Positions 22,218-33,200 are shown, counted from the first letter of the stretch. The stretch: DNA of 64,000 nucleotides from Cepaea nemoralis (GCA_014155875.1 JACEFZ010028120.1:1-64000), one strand, 5' to 3'. Notes: generated by a model from the letters alone, not told the origin. Numbers and translations: made by a program.

Positions 22218-24863
22218 ATGGCTACTCTAGCTGATTTCGTAAAAGCAGGCAAAGAAATGCAATACACAGGTAAAGAGCTAGAAGAATATGCTGATAAAAA
22301 ATTTAAAGAAGCAAAGGATGCAGAAAGAGACGAACGCGCACGAGAAAGAGAACAGGAAAGACAACATCAATTAGAAAGAGAAGAGCGAGATAGACAACTG
22401 AAAAAGGAAAAGGAAGAACGAGATAGACAACATCAAAAGGAGATTGCTCAACTAGCTGAAATAACAAAACAAAAACAGCTAGAAGACGACAAACAGATTA
22501 AGCAAAAAGAATTAGAAGTTAAACAACAACAGTTGGAACATGATAAGACGGTTAAACAACAACAGTTAGAACAAGATAAGGAAATTAAACAGAAGGAATT
22601 GGATTTAAAGCAAAAGCAATTAGATCAGGAGAAAGAAATAAAGCAACAGCAATTAGATCAGGAGAAAGAACTAAAACAAAAGACATTAGATCAAGAGAGA
22701 GAACTAAAGCAAAAAGAGATAGATGAAATGGCAAGAGTTAAGGAAAAACAAATACAAGTAGAATCAGAGACACAGTTAAAGATGAAAGGTATGGATGTAG
22801 ACTCACATGCAGAGATCTCTGCCACTAAATTAAAAAGTCAACAAGAAGAAAATAAGTTCAACAAATACAAAAATATTATCAAACCATATTGTAAAGAAGA
22901 TTCCATATCAGCCTGGACAGAAAATGTCGAGTATCAGTTTAAATATAACCAAGTTCCAATAGAAATGTGGGCTATGATTTATATGAAGAACCTGAGTGGT
23001 GAGCCCCTTAAATTGATAGAGTCAATACCAACAGACCTTAGATCTAACTATCAGTACATCCATGATAGGATAATGCAACACTTTTTACTTGATGCCCCTG
23101 GGTATCAGGTTCAGTTCTCAAATTTAAAACCTAAACCTAGTGAGACTTTCATTGATTACGTCTCAAATGTTCAGAGTGTACTAAATAGGTGGCTTAAAGC
23201 AGCTAACATAGGAAAAGACTTTGATAGACTTAAAAATTTAATAGCCATGGATAAAGTCATATCCACTATACCATCTCCTTTTGCTAAATTTCTGCAGCAG
23301 TCAGACATTGAGAACATAGAGCAGTTCGAAAAGAAAGGATCTGCATATTTTTCTTCTAACAGAGATATTTTCAAGACCTCAAATGACTCTGAAGTAGTTT
23401 CTTTTGTGAAAGACCAACCTAAAAATTATCAAAGTAAGAGAAAACCTTTTCAGAAAATCGACCAGAAAGATAGGAAAGTGTCAAAATGTATTTACTGTCA
23501 ACTTTTGCATGACACTTATTCTATGTGTGACAAATCGCCAAATTATCCGGCGCATCTTGAAAATGTTATTAAGAAACAACAAAACAAAAGATCTGCATAC
23601 AGGCGTGCAATCAAATGTTTCTTTTGTTCCAGCTACGGCCATTATTCAAATAAGTGCCTGGGCCGCCAACGTATGAAAGCCAACAATGCTATTTTGATTG
23701 ATACATCTTCTGATAGTGGTAGTGAGACTGAGTGTGAGATTGAAAATGATTTACCTGTGAACGAGTCTGAGGATGTGTGTTGTGTAAACGATATATTAAG
23801 TTTTGACAGTTGTGAACGATGTCACCAATTTCATGCAGACGGAAAATTAGAATGTGGACATACAGTACCATTCTCAACTGAGAATGTCAATGCAGCATTA
23901 GCCTCCAGAGGCAATGTGGTGTTCCACAATGCAATGGTCAACGATAGACCATGCCAATGTTTGCTGGACAGCGGCAGCACCCTTATTGGTCTTAGAAAGG
24001 AACTGGTGAGTCCAGATGACTATACAGGTGACTCTGTCAAATGCCGAACCTTTTCGGGTAACATTGAAATTTACCCTTTGTCCAAAGCCCGTATTAACAC
24101 TCCTTTCCTTTCTGGTACCTTTACTTGTGCAATACTTGACAACCCTTGTACTGATTTGATTTTGGGTTTCTTACCCCAACTGAAACAATGTACTAGCGAT
24201 GAAATAGCTGCATGGGAAAGATTAAATGCAGCTAATGCAACAACCAGAGCAGACACTGTAAAACATCAAGACACACTACAAGATGAGAGACTACTGTTGC
24301 TTTCACCAACTGGCACAGATGATACCAACAGACAGAAATTCATAGAACAGCAGAAAGCTGATTCTAGTGTGTCTCCATATTTAAAATTATTGAAAGAAAG
24401 AGCCAAAGTGACAAAAAATGCTTCATGGTTCTTTAAACCTAATAATGGCTTTCGGACTAGATATTTTACAACTGATAACCATGAGAATCAGCAAACGGTG
24501 CGACCTGTACAACAACGCCTAACTGTGCAAAAAACTGCACATGAGTCACCGTTTGCTGGTCACCTGGCATACAACAAAACCGGGGTTAGATTTCAGGCTC
24601 ATTTTCATTGGCCAGGGTTTTGGAATGATATAAAATTATTTCATCGTTCTTGTAATGTCTGTCAACAAGTAGTACATAAAAGTAAACATCCTACAGCCGA
24701 AGTACAATCTTCTACACTGGCTTCTAGACCTTTGAGAGGGAGGGTCAAATTTACCAATACACAAACAAGGGTGCTTGAACAATTGATCTTGGACCAGATC
24801 AAGACATACTTTTGTAACGTCCAGACAAACGAAATGGCAAGGACCATTCAAGGTGGTACGTAA
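22218..24863 (+). CDS. gag-pol: Gag-protease-integrase N-terminal polyprotein, gypsy copy 2
   Basis: 881 codons from an ATG whose start (ATLADFVKAGKEMQYTG) matches the other two gypsy Gags here. Residues about 30-200 form a charged Q/E/K coiled coil built on an irregular KQKELDLKQKQLDQE repeat. 215-390 is the capsid (ISAWTENVEYQF, LKLIESIPTDLRSNYQYI). Two CCHC-like fingers follow (CIYCQLLHDTYSMC at about 423, CFFCSSYGHYSNKC at about 467), then an acidic segment, a Cys/His cluster (CERCHQFHADGKLECGH) and retropepsin (LLDSGSTLIGLR, Asp near 582). Last comes the integrase H2C2 finger (HESPFAGH...FHWPGF...CNVC, 775-814). Immediately after it the DDE core is missing and the frame runs off into KFTNTQTRVLEQL. 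The frame is open, but the product would lack integrase and RT activity. Confidence 0.8.
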   Translation: MATLADFVKAGKEMQYTGKELEEYADKKFKEAKDAERDERAREREQERQHQLEREERDRQLKKEKEERDRQHQKEIAQLAEITKQKQLEDDKQIKQKELEVKQQQLEHDKTVKQQQLEQDKEIKQKELDLKQKQLDQEKEIKQQQLDQEKELKQKTLDQERELKQKEIDEMARVKEKQIQVESETQLKMKGMDVDSHAEISATKLKSQQEENKFNKYKNIIKPYCKEDSISAWTENVEYQFKYNQVPIEMWAMIYMKNLSGEPLKLIESIPTDLRSNYQYIHDRIMQHFLLDAPGYQVQFSNLKPKPSETFIDYVSNVQSVLNRWLKAANIGKDFDRLKNLIAMDKVISTIPSPFAKFLQQSDIENIEQFEKKGSAYFSSNRDIFKTSNDSEVVSFVKDQPKNYQSKRKPFQKIDQKDRKVSKCIYCQLLHDTYSMCDKSPNYPAHLENVIKKQQNKRSAYRRAIKCFFCSSYGHYSNKCLGRQRMKANNAILIDTSSDSGSETECEIENDLPVNESEDVCCVNDILSFDSCERCHQFHADGKLECGHTVPFSTENVNAALASRGNVVFHNAMVNDRPCQCLLDSGSTLIGLRKELVSPDDYTGDSVKCRTFSGNIEIYPLSKARINTPFLSGTFTCAILDNPCTDLILGFLPQLKQCTSDEIAAWERLNAANATTRADTVKHQDTLQDERLLLLSPTGTDDTNRQKFIEQQKADSSVSPYLKLLKERAKVTKNASWFFKPNNGFRTRYFTTDNHENQQTVRPVQQRLTVQKTAHESPFAGHLAYNKTGVRFQAHFHWPGFWNDIKLFHRSCNVCQQVVHKSKHPTAEVQSSTLASRPLRGRVKFTNTQTRVLEQLILDQIKTYFCNVQTNEMARTIQGGT

Positions 24864-25095
24864 GATTTCAAATGTTGACTATGAAATATCGATAAACGGA
24901 CACTTAAAGATATTCCATGTCAACATGGTGAAACTTTACTTTTCACGACAAGAGACAGGAGTAGAGACAGACGAACACAGTGCACCCACACCTAATCATA
25001 AGACGACAGACATACATAGCGCAACTACACTAGTTAGCGAGACTAGCAAATCCGACGAGATGCATACATTTAGTGAGCTTACAGAATATGCATGA
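24835..25095 (+). pseudogene. Integrase GPY/F module of gypsy copy 2
   Basis: In the frame one base off from the long polyprotein, WQGPFKVVRKISNVDYEI...KIFHVNMVKLYF (24,834-24,945) gives the GPY/F module, followed by a Thr/Glu-rich linker that ends abruptly at the RT deletion near 25,075. In the upstream frame the same DNA reads ARTIQGGT and stops, so a frameshift separates the module from the integrase finger. Confidence 0.75.
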
Positions 25096-25794
25096 TATAT
25101 GTGTCCATACAGATGACTGGACACTACACTTACTGAAACTGACACATGTCTTTGACAGAGTGCGACTCTTCGGTCTCACTGTCACACCGAGCAAAGTTGA
25201 ATTGGGCCTAAAGGAAATGGACTTTTTGAGTCATGTCAGTTCACAAGGTCATCTTAAAACTGACAATAGAATTATTACAAAAATTATGAATCTGACCATG
25301 CCTACCACAAAGAAGCAGGTCAGAAACCTTTTGGGGTTAGTAAATTACTATAGCAAATTCATACCAAATTTAGCGGAAATTACAAGTGTATTTCCCAATG
25401 TTGTAAAAGCATCTGTAAAACTAAATGTCAAAGATGCATTATTAATTTCTGCATTGTCAAAATTGAAAATCCTGTTTAGTAATATACCAATCCTCCACTT
25501 GCCTAATCCTAGGCTCGTTTATTATCATAGGATAGATGCCAGCAAAATCTCCACCGCTGCAGTACTAGGCCAATTTTATGATGGCATCTTCCACCCGATT
25601 TGCTACGTGAGCCGTAAGATCACACCTGCTGAGTCCAGATACTCCATATCAGAGTTGCAAGCCCTAAGCGTCATCTATGCGGTAAGGAAGCTCCATCGAT
25701 TTCTGGTGGGTGTTCACTTCATTGTCCAGACTGACAACTCCCCAATCACGGTCATACAAAGTGGTCATACAAACTGGGCGATTCAGTCAATACC
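25073..25794 (+). pseudogene. RT C-terminal part and RNase H, gypsy copy 2
   Basis: The frame begins in the catalytic box region (MHDICVHTDDW, where copy 1 reads IDDICIHTTDW). The first Asp of YxDD is therefore lost and everything N-terminal to it, some 200 residues, is deleted. Then FGLTVTPSKVELGLKEMDFLSH, RNLLGLVNYYSKFIPNLA, and an RNase H domain: YHRIDASKISTAAVL (Asp), ISELQALSVIYAVRKLHRF (Glu), VQTDNSPI (Asp). The frame continues beyond 25,794 only by accident into repeat R1. Confidence 0.8.
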
Positions 25795-26628
25795 AGCATT
25801 TTTCAGCTGCTATTGCTGTACAGTGAGCAACTGGGGTTAGAATTAAATTGTAAAAAGACTCAGGTTATGGTCATCACTAGGAAGGAAGAAGTGCCACAAT
25901 GTAATATACAAGTAAATGGAAATATTCTTCAACAAATGAATCGGTACAATTATCTTGGAACAGTAATAACATCTGATGGGAAATGCCTTGAAGAGATTAG
26001 AACAAGAATCGCCATGGCGAAAGTAGCCTTTAGCAAGATGAAAAACATTCTGACCAATAAAAAGATGTCAATTGAAACGAGAAAAAGAGTGTTGAGGGGA
26101 TACATAGAGCCTGTTCTTTTGTATGGATGTGAAACTTGGACAATGAGAAGTCAAGCTGAAAAGCATCTGATGGCTGCAGAAATGTGGTTTCTGAGGAAAA
26201 AGCAAAGAATACCATGGACAGACAGAAAAACCAATGACCAAGTACTACAGGAGACAAATGAACATCGTAGACTGATTAGAGAAATTAGACGTAGACAGTC
26301 AAAATTTTTTGGACATGTTATGAGAAGAAATGGATTGGAGAACTTAGTGACAACTGGCAAGATCGAAGGGAACAGACCAAGAGGAAGACCGAGAGGAAAA
26401 TACCTGGATGGCTTGGCCACATGGCATGGACGAGACAGGAACACTGAGCTGATCCACGACAATGGTGATCGAGTGAAATGGCGAGTCATGACCGCCCACG
26501 CTTTCCGACATGGCACATGATTGATTGATTTGATTGCTGTACTAAGCAAATTTTACGTTCAGACGTTTGCCATTGCTTTCTGAACGACGGGCTCACATAC
26601 CTCCGTAAGTTTCCAGCGCGGCGCGAGC
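25793..26628. repeat. Dispersed repeat R1, copy 3, split by LINE C
   Basis: ACCAGCATTTTTCAGCTGCTATTGCTGTAC at 25,792-25,821 and its continuation CTAAGCAAATTT...TTTGCCATTGCTTTC...GGCTCACATACC at 26,543-26,628 form one R1 copy. The 711-bp LINE C piece and the duplicated ATTGCTGTAC lie between. Confidence 0.7.
25822..26532 (+). mobile_element. LINE C insertion with perfect 10-bp TSD
   Basis: ATTGCTGTAC at 25,812-25,821 is repeated exactly at 26,533-26,542. The insert holds an uninterrupted frame for the last 230 codons of a LINE RT protein: LELNCKKTQVMVITRKEE, YNYLGTVITSDGK, LLYGCETWTMRSQAEKHLM, RRRQSKFFGHVMRRNGLENL, GNRPRGRPRGKYLDGLATWHGRDR. It ends GGCACATGATTGATTGATTTG, a short TGAT tail. 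5' truncation, TSD and a microsatellite-like tail are the marks of target-primed insertion. The intact frame makes it one of the younger insertions in the window. Confidence 0.92.
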
Positions 26629-26644
26629 TTTGGCGCCACCTGCG

Positions 26645-26765
26645 ACCATTTTTGTGGTAGTGGGGTGATATATAAGTCAACTAATTGTCGATTTTCTACC
26701 ACAAATTTCAATCCTTGTTTAGCTCTTATCATTTTTCTTCTGGCTGGGCTTGGCGTGGTCAAGTG
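26645..26765 (+). repeat. Diverged relative of the 8-kb element's terminal repeat
   Basis: ATATAAGTCAACTAATTGTCGATTTTC, CACAAATTTCAATC, TTTAGCTCTTATCATTTTTC and GGCGTGGTCAAGTGA occur in the same order and spacing as ATATAAATCAACCATTTATCG, GCAAATTGCAATC, TTTTAGCTCTTATCGATTTTG and GGCGTGGTCTAGTGA in the terminal repeat at 35,075-35,205. The outermost AGTAGT end is not recognisable here. Sequence to about 26,900 keeps GGTGGTC and CTAGTGAC words. Confidence 0.5.
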
Positions 26766-26899
26766 AGACATCGGAGTGGGATGGTAGGTAAAGTGGGCGT
26801 ATCGGGGTGTCTTGATCGGGGCGTATGGGAGGCTACGTCTAGTGACGTAGTGTGGTGGTCCAGTGATCACTCGAGGTATAAGAGGTGGTGGTAGTCTAG

Positions 26900-27570
26900 T
26901 GACTTAATGGTCTAGAGACAACTTGGTGTGTACAACATAAAGATAGAACATAAATCATTGAAATAACAAACATACGATTCAAAAAGAGACATACATTTTT
27001 GGTTTTAAAAAAGGGGAAATCATATACAGAATACATTGATACTTTGTACATTACACAATTAAATGATGAGATGTATCGTGGTGACGTTATACTAGTTTAG
27101 AAAAGTGACCGCTCGAGGTGATGATGAACGGGGGTACATCATATGTATGCATAAATATGTAAAGAAATACGTGACCTAATTGACTTAAGAGGAGCGGGGT
27201 GTCTTTGTTGGTGTTGTGTAGTGAACCCGTGTTCTAGCTTCAAAGAAAAACCATAAAACATTATGCTCCGTGAGGAGCACAGCGTGCGTATAAATATATG
27301 TCCCAAAGGTCGTAACGCCCATATTTTTTGGGGGGTGGGGGTAAAACTGACAGCTGATTGTTAAAACAGCATCATAATTATACTGACCGTAATGTGTGAG
27401 ATACGTGAGTTGTTGCTTGTCGCGTTCCTTGCTTATGTGTGTATAGTAAATATGTTTCTTGACTGACGTATTTGCATAATTGGTAGTGACCAGTAGTGTG
27501 AGGAGTGAGGGGTGATGACGGTACAAATTAACTCCTCGTAGGGTTTATGTCTGTAAGATAGATAGATAGA
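26900..27570. other. Unassigned AT-rich sequence
   Basis: No gene or recognisable element. The minus-strand frame at 27,185-27,526 has no motif. Confidence 0.4.
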
Positions 27571-27572
27571 TA

Positions 27573-27653
<81 letters not shown>

Positions 27654-27725
27654 AGGGAGAGAACGAACGAACGAATCAACGAACGGACTTATTTTCAAAG
27701 GGTAACAAATTGGGCGGTGGATAGG
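27557..27725. repeat. (GATA)n, (GA)n and a truncated repeat D
   Basis: GATAGATAGATAGATAG and some 35 GA dinucleotides (27,578-27,648) are followed by GAACGAACGAACGAATCAACG and then GACTTATTTTCAAAGGGTAACAAATTGGGCGG. The last part is the first 35 bp of dispersed repeat D, broken off at about 27,717. Confidence 0.85.
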
Positions 27726-27990
27726 GCACAACTCGAGAAAAGCTGGGAGTGGTATAATAGACAGATAATTGACTGAAATCCATCAGGAAAACAATAGAGG
27801 AACAGAAGCATACCTACACACACCTGGGGAAGATCGATAGAAACATTAAATATTTAATATGGAGAAGAGATGGACGGCGCTGCATGGGATAACTACGAGT
27901 TGGAGGGCTTGGAATGGGAGGGTTGAGGGTCGAGACCTCAGTGGCGGATAACAAGGTGACCGAATATTAATAAAAATGATGATAATAATA
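27726..27990. other. Unassigned sequence between two repeat D copies
   Basis: No feature recognised. Confidence 0.4.
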
Positions 27991-28491
27991 ATGAGAAGAA
28001 GAAGAAGAAGAAGAAGAAGAAGAAGAAAGAAAGAAAGAACGAACGAACGAACGAACGAAAGAACGAAAGAACGAACGAACGGACTTTATTTTCAAAGGGT
28101 AACAAATTTGGCACGCAGGCCCGTCTTACATTCGGCCCTTCCAATCACTCATCTTTCGTTCATCAATAATGCATATTACATTTACATAGGAAAAAAACAT
28201 TGTCAAATGGATGTTGTAAACATGAACAATGCATACTCCTATGTTATAGACACATCCCCCAACCACACACACATCCCCCATCCACCCACACATCCATCCC
28301 CCACCCAACCACAAACACGTCTCAGGCACACATACATTCGCCCACCCATCCACACACCTATATATATCCCCACCCACACACACACCTCTCCCACCCACCA
28401 CACATCCCCCACACCCACATCCCCCATCCACCCACACACACCTCAGGCACACATACATGCCCCTACCCAGCAGAAGAAGAAGAAGAAGAAG

Positions 28492-28523
<32 letters not shown>

Positions 28524-28560
28524 GAAGAAGAAGAAAGAAAGAAAGAAGAAGAGGACGAGA
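27991..28560. repeat. Compound repeat D, copy 2: GAA/GAAC array, unique core, CCCAC-rich tract, GAA array
   Basis: (GAA)n and (GAAC)n to 28,080. Then a core (28,080-28,245) beginning ACTTTATTTTCAAAGGGTAAC and containing GCCCGTCTTACATTCGG, CCAATCACTCATCTTTCG, ACATTGTCAAATG and AACAATGCATA. Then 28,246-28,468 rich in CCCACCCACACATCC. Then (GAAGAA)n to 28,560. The same order of core then CCCAC tract recurs at 51,410 and 56,625. In reverse complement the core ends GAAAATAAAGT followed by a tetranucleotide tail, so it may be a retroposon read on the minus strand. Confidence 0.8.
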
Positions 28561-28664
28561 AAAAAAAGAAGAAAGGTAATTACAAAATAAACAGAGAATG
28601 TAACAGACAAAACAAACATTATTCAGAATATGGTGGATATAGAAGGTATAGGAAGTCATTACAG

Positions 28665-28745
28665 TTCCAGTGGCCAGTTGGTTAGCACGGCTCTGTTCCA
28701 TCCTCTACCACTATCCTTCCTGCTAGTGCCGAACTGAATTCCCAA
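28665..28745 (+). repeat. Possible tRNA-derived SINE head
   Basis: AGTGGCCAGTTGGTTAGCAC (28,670-28,689) fits an RNA polymerase III A box and the D-arm of a tRNA. GAACTGAATTCCC near 28,730 is a weak match to a B box at a plausible distance. No second copy or tail was found. Confidence 0.35.
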
Positions 28746-29205
28746 TTCCCTAAGCCATAGCCGGACTTAACTCGGGTTAACGCAGATCTAAACTTCAGTT
28801 GCAGGAGGCCAAGCATGCATTACATTGTGTTCGTTGTGGTATGTCTTGTCCAGCCCAGCAATGTGTTCACCCTTCCATAACATGTATCATATATCTTTCA
28901 CACACCTATGCCGATAGCATTAGTACATATGTCTGCGTTCAATATCTATCAGGCACGTATGTCGATGCTGGAGAAGTAATCTCTACTCTATGTGAGCGGC
29001 TGCTGTAGATCTAAGCACTGCCAACCCCTGTTTGCTGGGCCGCAGCATGTTATCAAGGTTGTATTTGTATGGCGCATTGCGGTCAAAGGTTATCCGCATA
29101 TATTTCTGGCTATGATATCATTCAATGTGAATTCATTTGAAGTACACTTCCTGGAAGTTGACTTTGCCCCGCAATTATTCAAGCATAACTACATCCCAAC
29201 AGCCG
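28746..29205. other. Unassigned sequence
   Basis: No gene or repeat recognised. Confidence 0.4.
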
Positions 29206-29500
29206 TGTCCATGTTCACCCCGGAGCTGGTGTCGATGTTCATCTTGGGGCTGGTGTCAATGTTCAACCTGGAGATGTCACCGCTCTTCATCATGGAGCTG
29301 ATGTCAATGTTTACCCTGAAGCTGTCGTTAATGTTCACCTTTGAGTTGTCGCTAATTTTCAACATGGAAATGTTGTCAATGTTCTTCCTAGAGCTTACCC
29401 CTATGTTCACCCGGGGGCTGGAGTCAATTTTCACCTTGGAGCTGCTGTAAATGTTTATCCGGGAGCTGGAGTTAATGTTAACCCTGGAGGTGGTGTCCAT
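29206..29500. repeat. 24-bp minisatellite
   Basis: About twelve units of the type GGAGCTGGTGTCAATGTTCACCCT. Because 24 is a multiple of three, frames stay open on both strands (SMFTLELV-like repeats). These are not evidence for a gene. Confidence 0.85.
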
Positions 29501-29689
29501 GTACCATTGACAGATTGCATGTGCCGTCTTCTGTATTCAGGTGTTTCTTTCTCAGCTGTCTGAGCCATAATGCAGAACGCCGTTCTCATCACGAGCCGAC
29601 GACAAGTGTTTCAATCTCAGAACATGCCTGTTGCTTCACACATCCTCATGTCCAATAAGTCTGCAATGTCCAGTGTCCATCTTTGTGCA

Positions 29690-30225
29690 TACTCATGTCC
29701 CGTGTGTCTTAAATGTAATGTGTCTATCTGTTTTTTTTTTTTTTTTTTTAGTTTAGTCGTTGGATCAACATCACGGCACACGGGTTTAACCCATAAGTGC
29801 TCCGTTCTCCTCCTAACTAAAACCTGAGTCTGGAGAAACTTAGCTCAATGCACGAACTCCGTAGCATCGGCGAGGATCCTGAAATACTTTGGGTAGATTT
29901 TTAACTCGAAATTTTGCCCGGGCAGCGCCTTTAGGCTAGTGCACACTCATGTTCCTTGTGTCTTAAATGTCCTGTGTCCATCTTTTTGCATACTTATGCC
30001 CCGTGTGTCTTAAATGTAATTTGTCCATCGTTGTGCACACTCATGTCCCGTGTGTCTTAAATGTCCTGTGTCCATCTTTGTGCATACTATTGTCCCGTGT
30101 GTCTTAAATATCCTATGCCATCTTTGTGCACACTCGCTATCCTGTGTGTCTTAAATGTCCTGTGTCCATCTGTGTGCATACTCATGTCCCATGTGTCTTA
30201 AATGTCATGTGTCCATCTTTGTGCT
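29690..30225. repeat. 47-bp minisatellite, interrupted
   Basis: Units of the type CATGTCCCGTGTGTCTTAA followed by ATGTCCTGTGTCCATCTTTG and TGCATACT. About eight units lie at 29,945-30,225 and one or two at 29,660-29,730. The array is split by repeat E. Confidence 0.85.
29731..29940 (-). repeat. Dispersed repeat E with poly(A) tail, copy 1
   Basis: A run of about 19 T followed by TTAGTTTAGTCGTTGGATCAAC, CACGGCACACGGG, AACCCATAAGTGCTCCGTTC, GGCGAGGATCCTGA, TACTTTGGGTAGAT and TTTTGCCCGGGCAG. The same string of landmarks is found at 43,690-43,890. Read on the minus strand it ends in poly(A), like a retroposed SINE. No clear A/B boxes or TSD. Confidence 0.65.
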
Positions 30226-33200
30226 GGCCGAGCACTCCCTCTCCCTCAGGCCACTGTGACGTGTACTGTGGTCAAGGTTGTTTAGTTTCAGAGACACGAG
30301 TCGACTGATCAGCCAGTTATATGTCGATGTCCAGCTAGTATTGCATAGGTAGCATTGGTAGCACCTTTGGTAAGGATGACTCTCCTGTCCTTTTCAGGAC
30401 CCACCCCCCACTGGTCCAAGCGTGACACCCAGCTCGCACCTGTGGCTCTTAGTAGCTGTCAGCATGCGACAGCGGCCACCCCCCGGGCAACAGCTGTGAG
30501 AGGCTGGCTAAACCAGGCGTGGGTTGCCGATTTGGTTTCAAACCAAGCGGTAAACAAGGGTATGCCTACCCAGCATGTGAAGACAGGATTCGGCAGACTG
30601 CGCGGAAGAAATCATTCCTGATTCAACGGGCAAGACGGCGTTTACCTGCAAAGCGTTGTGGAACGTACTGAGCACGGCAAGGCACGTAGAGCGCCCTGGT
30701 CATCCACTGCACCTGTATTCGTCTCCAGTCGTCTTGACTTGTCTTGCCACTGGATTCAGATGGACTCAGGCGAGACACTGGGGTTGACGAATTGCGCAAC
30801 GCTTCCTCACTTTAATCCAATTCATCGAGCAAGTCATTTTCATCCAACGTCAAATATCACCTTCAAACCCTGTGGCGATGGGCGAGCGGCGAAGCAGCAG
30901 GCGTGGGTACGCTGGCAGCCGTGGGTACGCTGGTAGCCGTAGTTGCAGACCTGCACACAGGCGGCTCAGGCCATATGGTCGTCTTCTACTGATCGGAGCA
31001 GCAGTGGGATTCGGCAGCCCCCTGAGCGACTGAGAAGCCCTCTATAGGAACACATTGCTCACCTCCGTAGAATGAGGATGGGGCTAGAAAAGGTGCCATA
31101 AACATTGTCTGCTCCATCACTACCTAACCAGGTAGCCGCGGATGGTGGATACTCTATACTGCGGTCCACAAACAAACAAAGAAGAACAGGTAAAGCTAAA
31201 AGAGCAAACCATATTCCCTTAACAATCGGAACTTGGAATGTACACACCCTTCTTGACAGAGACGGCGCGTGGGGTCCAGAGAGACGAACAGCACTGATTG
31301 GGAGAGAGCTGGGCAGGTACAACATCAACATTGCAGCCTTGAGCGAGACACGACTTGCAGAAGAAGGCCAAATCTGTGAAGTAGGTGCCGGCTACACATT
31401 TTTCTGGGGTGGAAGGAAAAGCGAGGAAAGATGCCAATCCGGTGTGGGATTTGCCATTAAGTCGCCCTGGTTGGCAAACTAGCAGGATTTCCAAAGGCTA
31501 TAAAAGATAGGCTCATGACCATTAAGTTGCCCCTGCTGAATGGAAGGAAGCATGCAACCATTGTGAGTGTCTACGCACCAACTATGATCAATGAAGATGA
31601 TGTCAAGAACAAGTTATATGAGGACCTGCACAATGTATTAACATCTGTTCCCAAAGGAGACAAACTTATACTCCTTGGGGATGTCAATGCCAGAGTAGGC
31701 ACGGACACCACCTCTTGGAGTGGCACCCTCGCTCGAAACACTGGCACCTCATTGACTATGTCATCGTCAGGAGGAGTGACAAATAAGACGTTCGGGTGAC
31801 AAAATCCATGTGTGGTGCTGAATGTTGGACAGACCATCGTCTCATTATCTCGAAAATAAACATACACATCAAACCACCACTGCGTCCTCAAGGGGTAAAA
31901 ATGAAAAAAAAAAAACAACAAATAAAGAAACAAACAAACAAACAAACAAACTAAATGTCACCCGCCTAAACAGCAAAAAAATGCAGCAGTCGTTTGAAAA
32001 TATGCTGGAAGACCGCCTTAAGCCAAATGCTGCAGAAACAGAATGGAGAGCCATAAAGGACATAATTTACAACACTGCTATGGAAATCCTGGGTCCAGCC
32101 CCCCGAAAGCATAAAGACTGGTTTGATGAAAATTCCGAAGACATCAACCAATTGCTGGCCGAGAAACATCTTCTCATCAAGGCATATTTGAATGACCCGA
32201 AGTCAACATAAAAAAATATGCCTTCAAAAACATTCAGAGAGTAGTGCAGCAGAAACTTCGGCACATGCGGGACTCCTGGCTGAGCAGCAATGCTGATGAA
32301 ATTCAAGGCATTGCTGACAGACATGATATGAAAAACTTCTCCAACTCACTGAAAGCGGTCTATGGTTCTACATCACCAGCATCACCAGGCATAGTTCCTC
32401 TCCTCAGTACAGATGGGGGGACATTGGTCACCGATAAGAAAGAAATCCTTCAACGCTGGGTAGAGCATTTCAGCAACATCTTAAATGCAACTTCCTTCTT
32501 CGATGATGAAACCATCAACTGCCTTCCTCAAGTTCCCACCAATGATACACTTGATGACCTGCAAATCATAGTGGAAGTAAACAAAGAAACCCAGCAACTC
32601 TCCAGCGGCAAGGTATCTGGTCCTAACTCCATCCCACAGAGATATACAAGGCAGGTGGGCCGGTCCTAACAAAGCATCTTCACCAAGTCTTTACAAACAT
32701 ATGGGTGAACGAGACCATGCCACAAGATTTCAAGGACGCGTCAATAGTCCACCTTTACAATCGTAAAGGAAACCGCCAATCCTGTGACAACCACCGAGGC
32801 ATCTCCTTGCTTTCAATTGCAGGGAGGATACTCGCCAGAATTCTTCTCAACCGCCTCACGGCCCATCTCGATCAAGGTCTTCTTCCTGAGAGTCAATTTG
32901 GTTTCGGAAAAGAACGAGACACTCTTGACATGATTTTCGCTGCAAGGCAGCTGGAAGAAAAATGTCAGGAACAGAACAGCGAAATGTTCTCCACTTTCAT
33001 TGACCTTATCATGGCTTTTGATACAGTCAGCAGAGAAGGACTGGAAGATTATGGCAAAATATGGCTGTTCACGAAAGTTTGTCCAAATAGTGCGGCTATT
33101 TCATGATGGCATGCAGGCAAGAGTACATGAAAATGGTGAATTGTCTGAGCCCTTTCCTGTCACCAATGGAGTGAAGCAAGGATGTGTCCTGGCACCAACA

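Larger units (their letters stand above)
20984..25794 (+). mobile_element. Ty3/gypsy copy 2 with integrase upstream of RT, 3' end lost
   Basis: Primer site, a 1.2-kb AT-rich leader, then one 881-codon Gag-protease-integrase frame, GPY/F module, and the C-terminal part of RT with RNase H. Domain order is as in copy 1 and as in the Gmr1 lineage. Two internal deletions remove the integrase core (near 24,700) and most of RT (near 25,075). The 3' end, including any polypurine tract and LTR, is cut off where repeat R1 begins at about 25,793. Confidence 0.85.

Noticed and set aside
28126..28701. Poly-Leu and Cys/Val/Gly-rich minus-strand frame of 191 codons
   Set aside because: Reverse complement of the GAA array and CCCAC tract.
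28992..29500. 152-codon frame with SMFTLEL repeats
   Set aside because: The 24-bp period of the minisatellite keeps frames open on both strands, and there are no protein features apart from the repeat.
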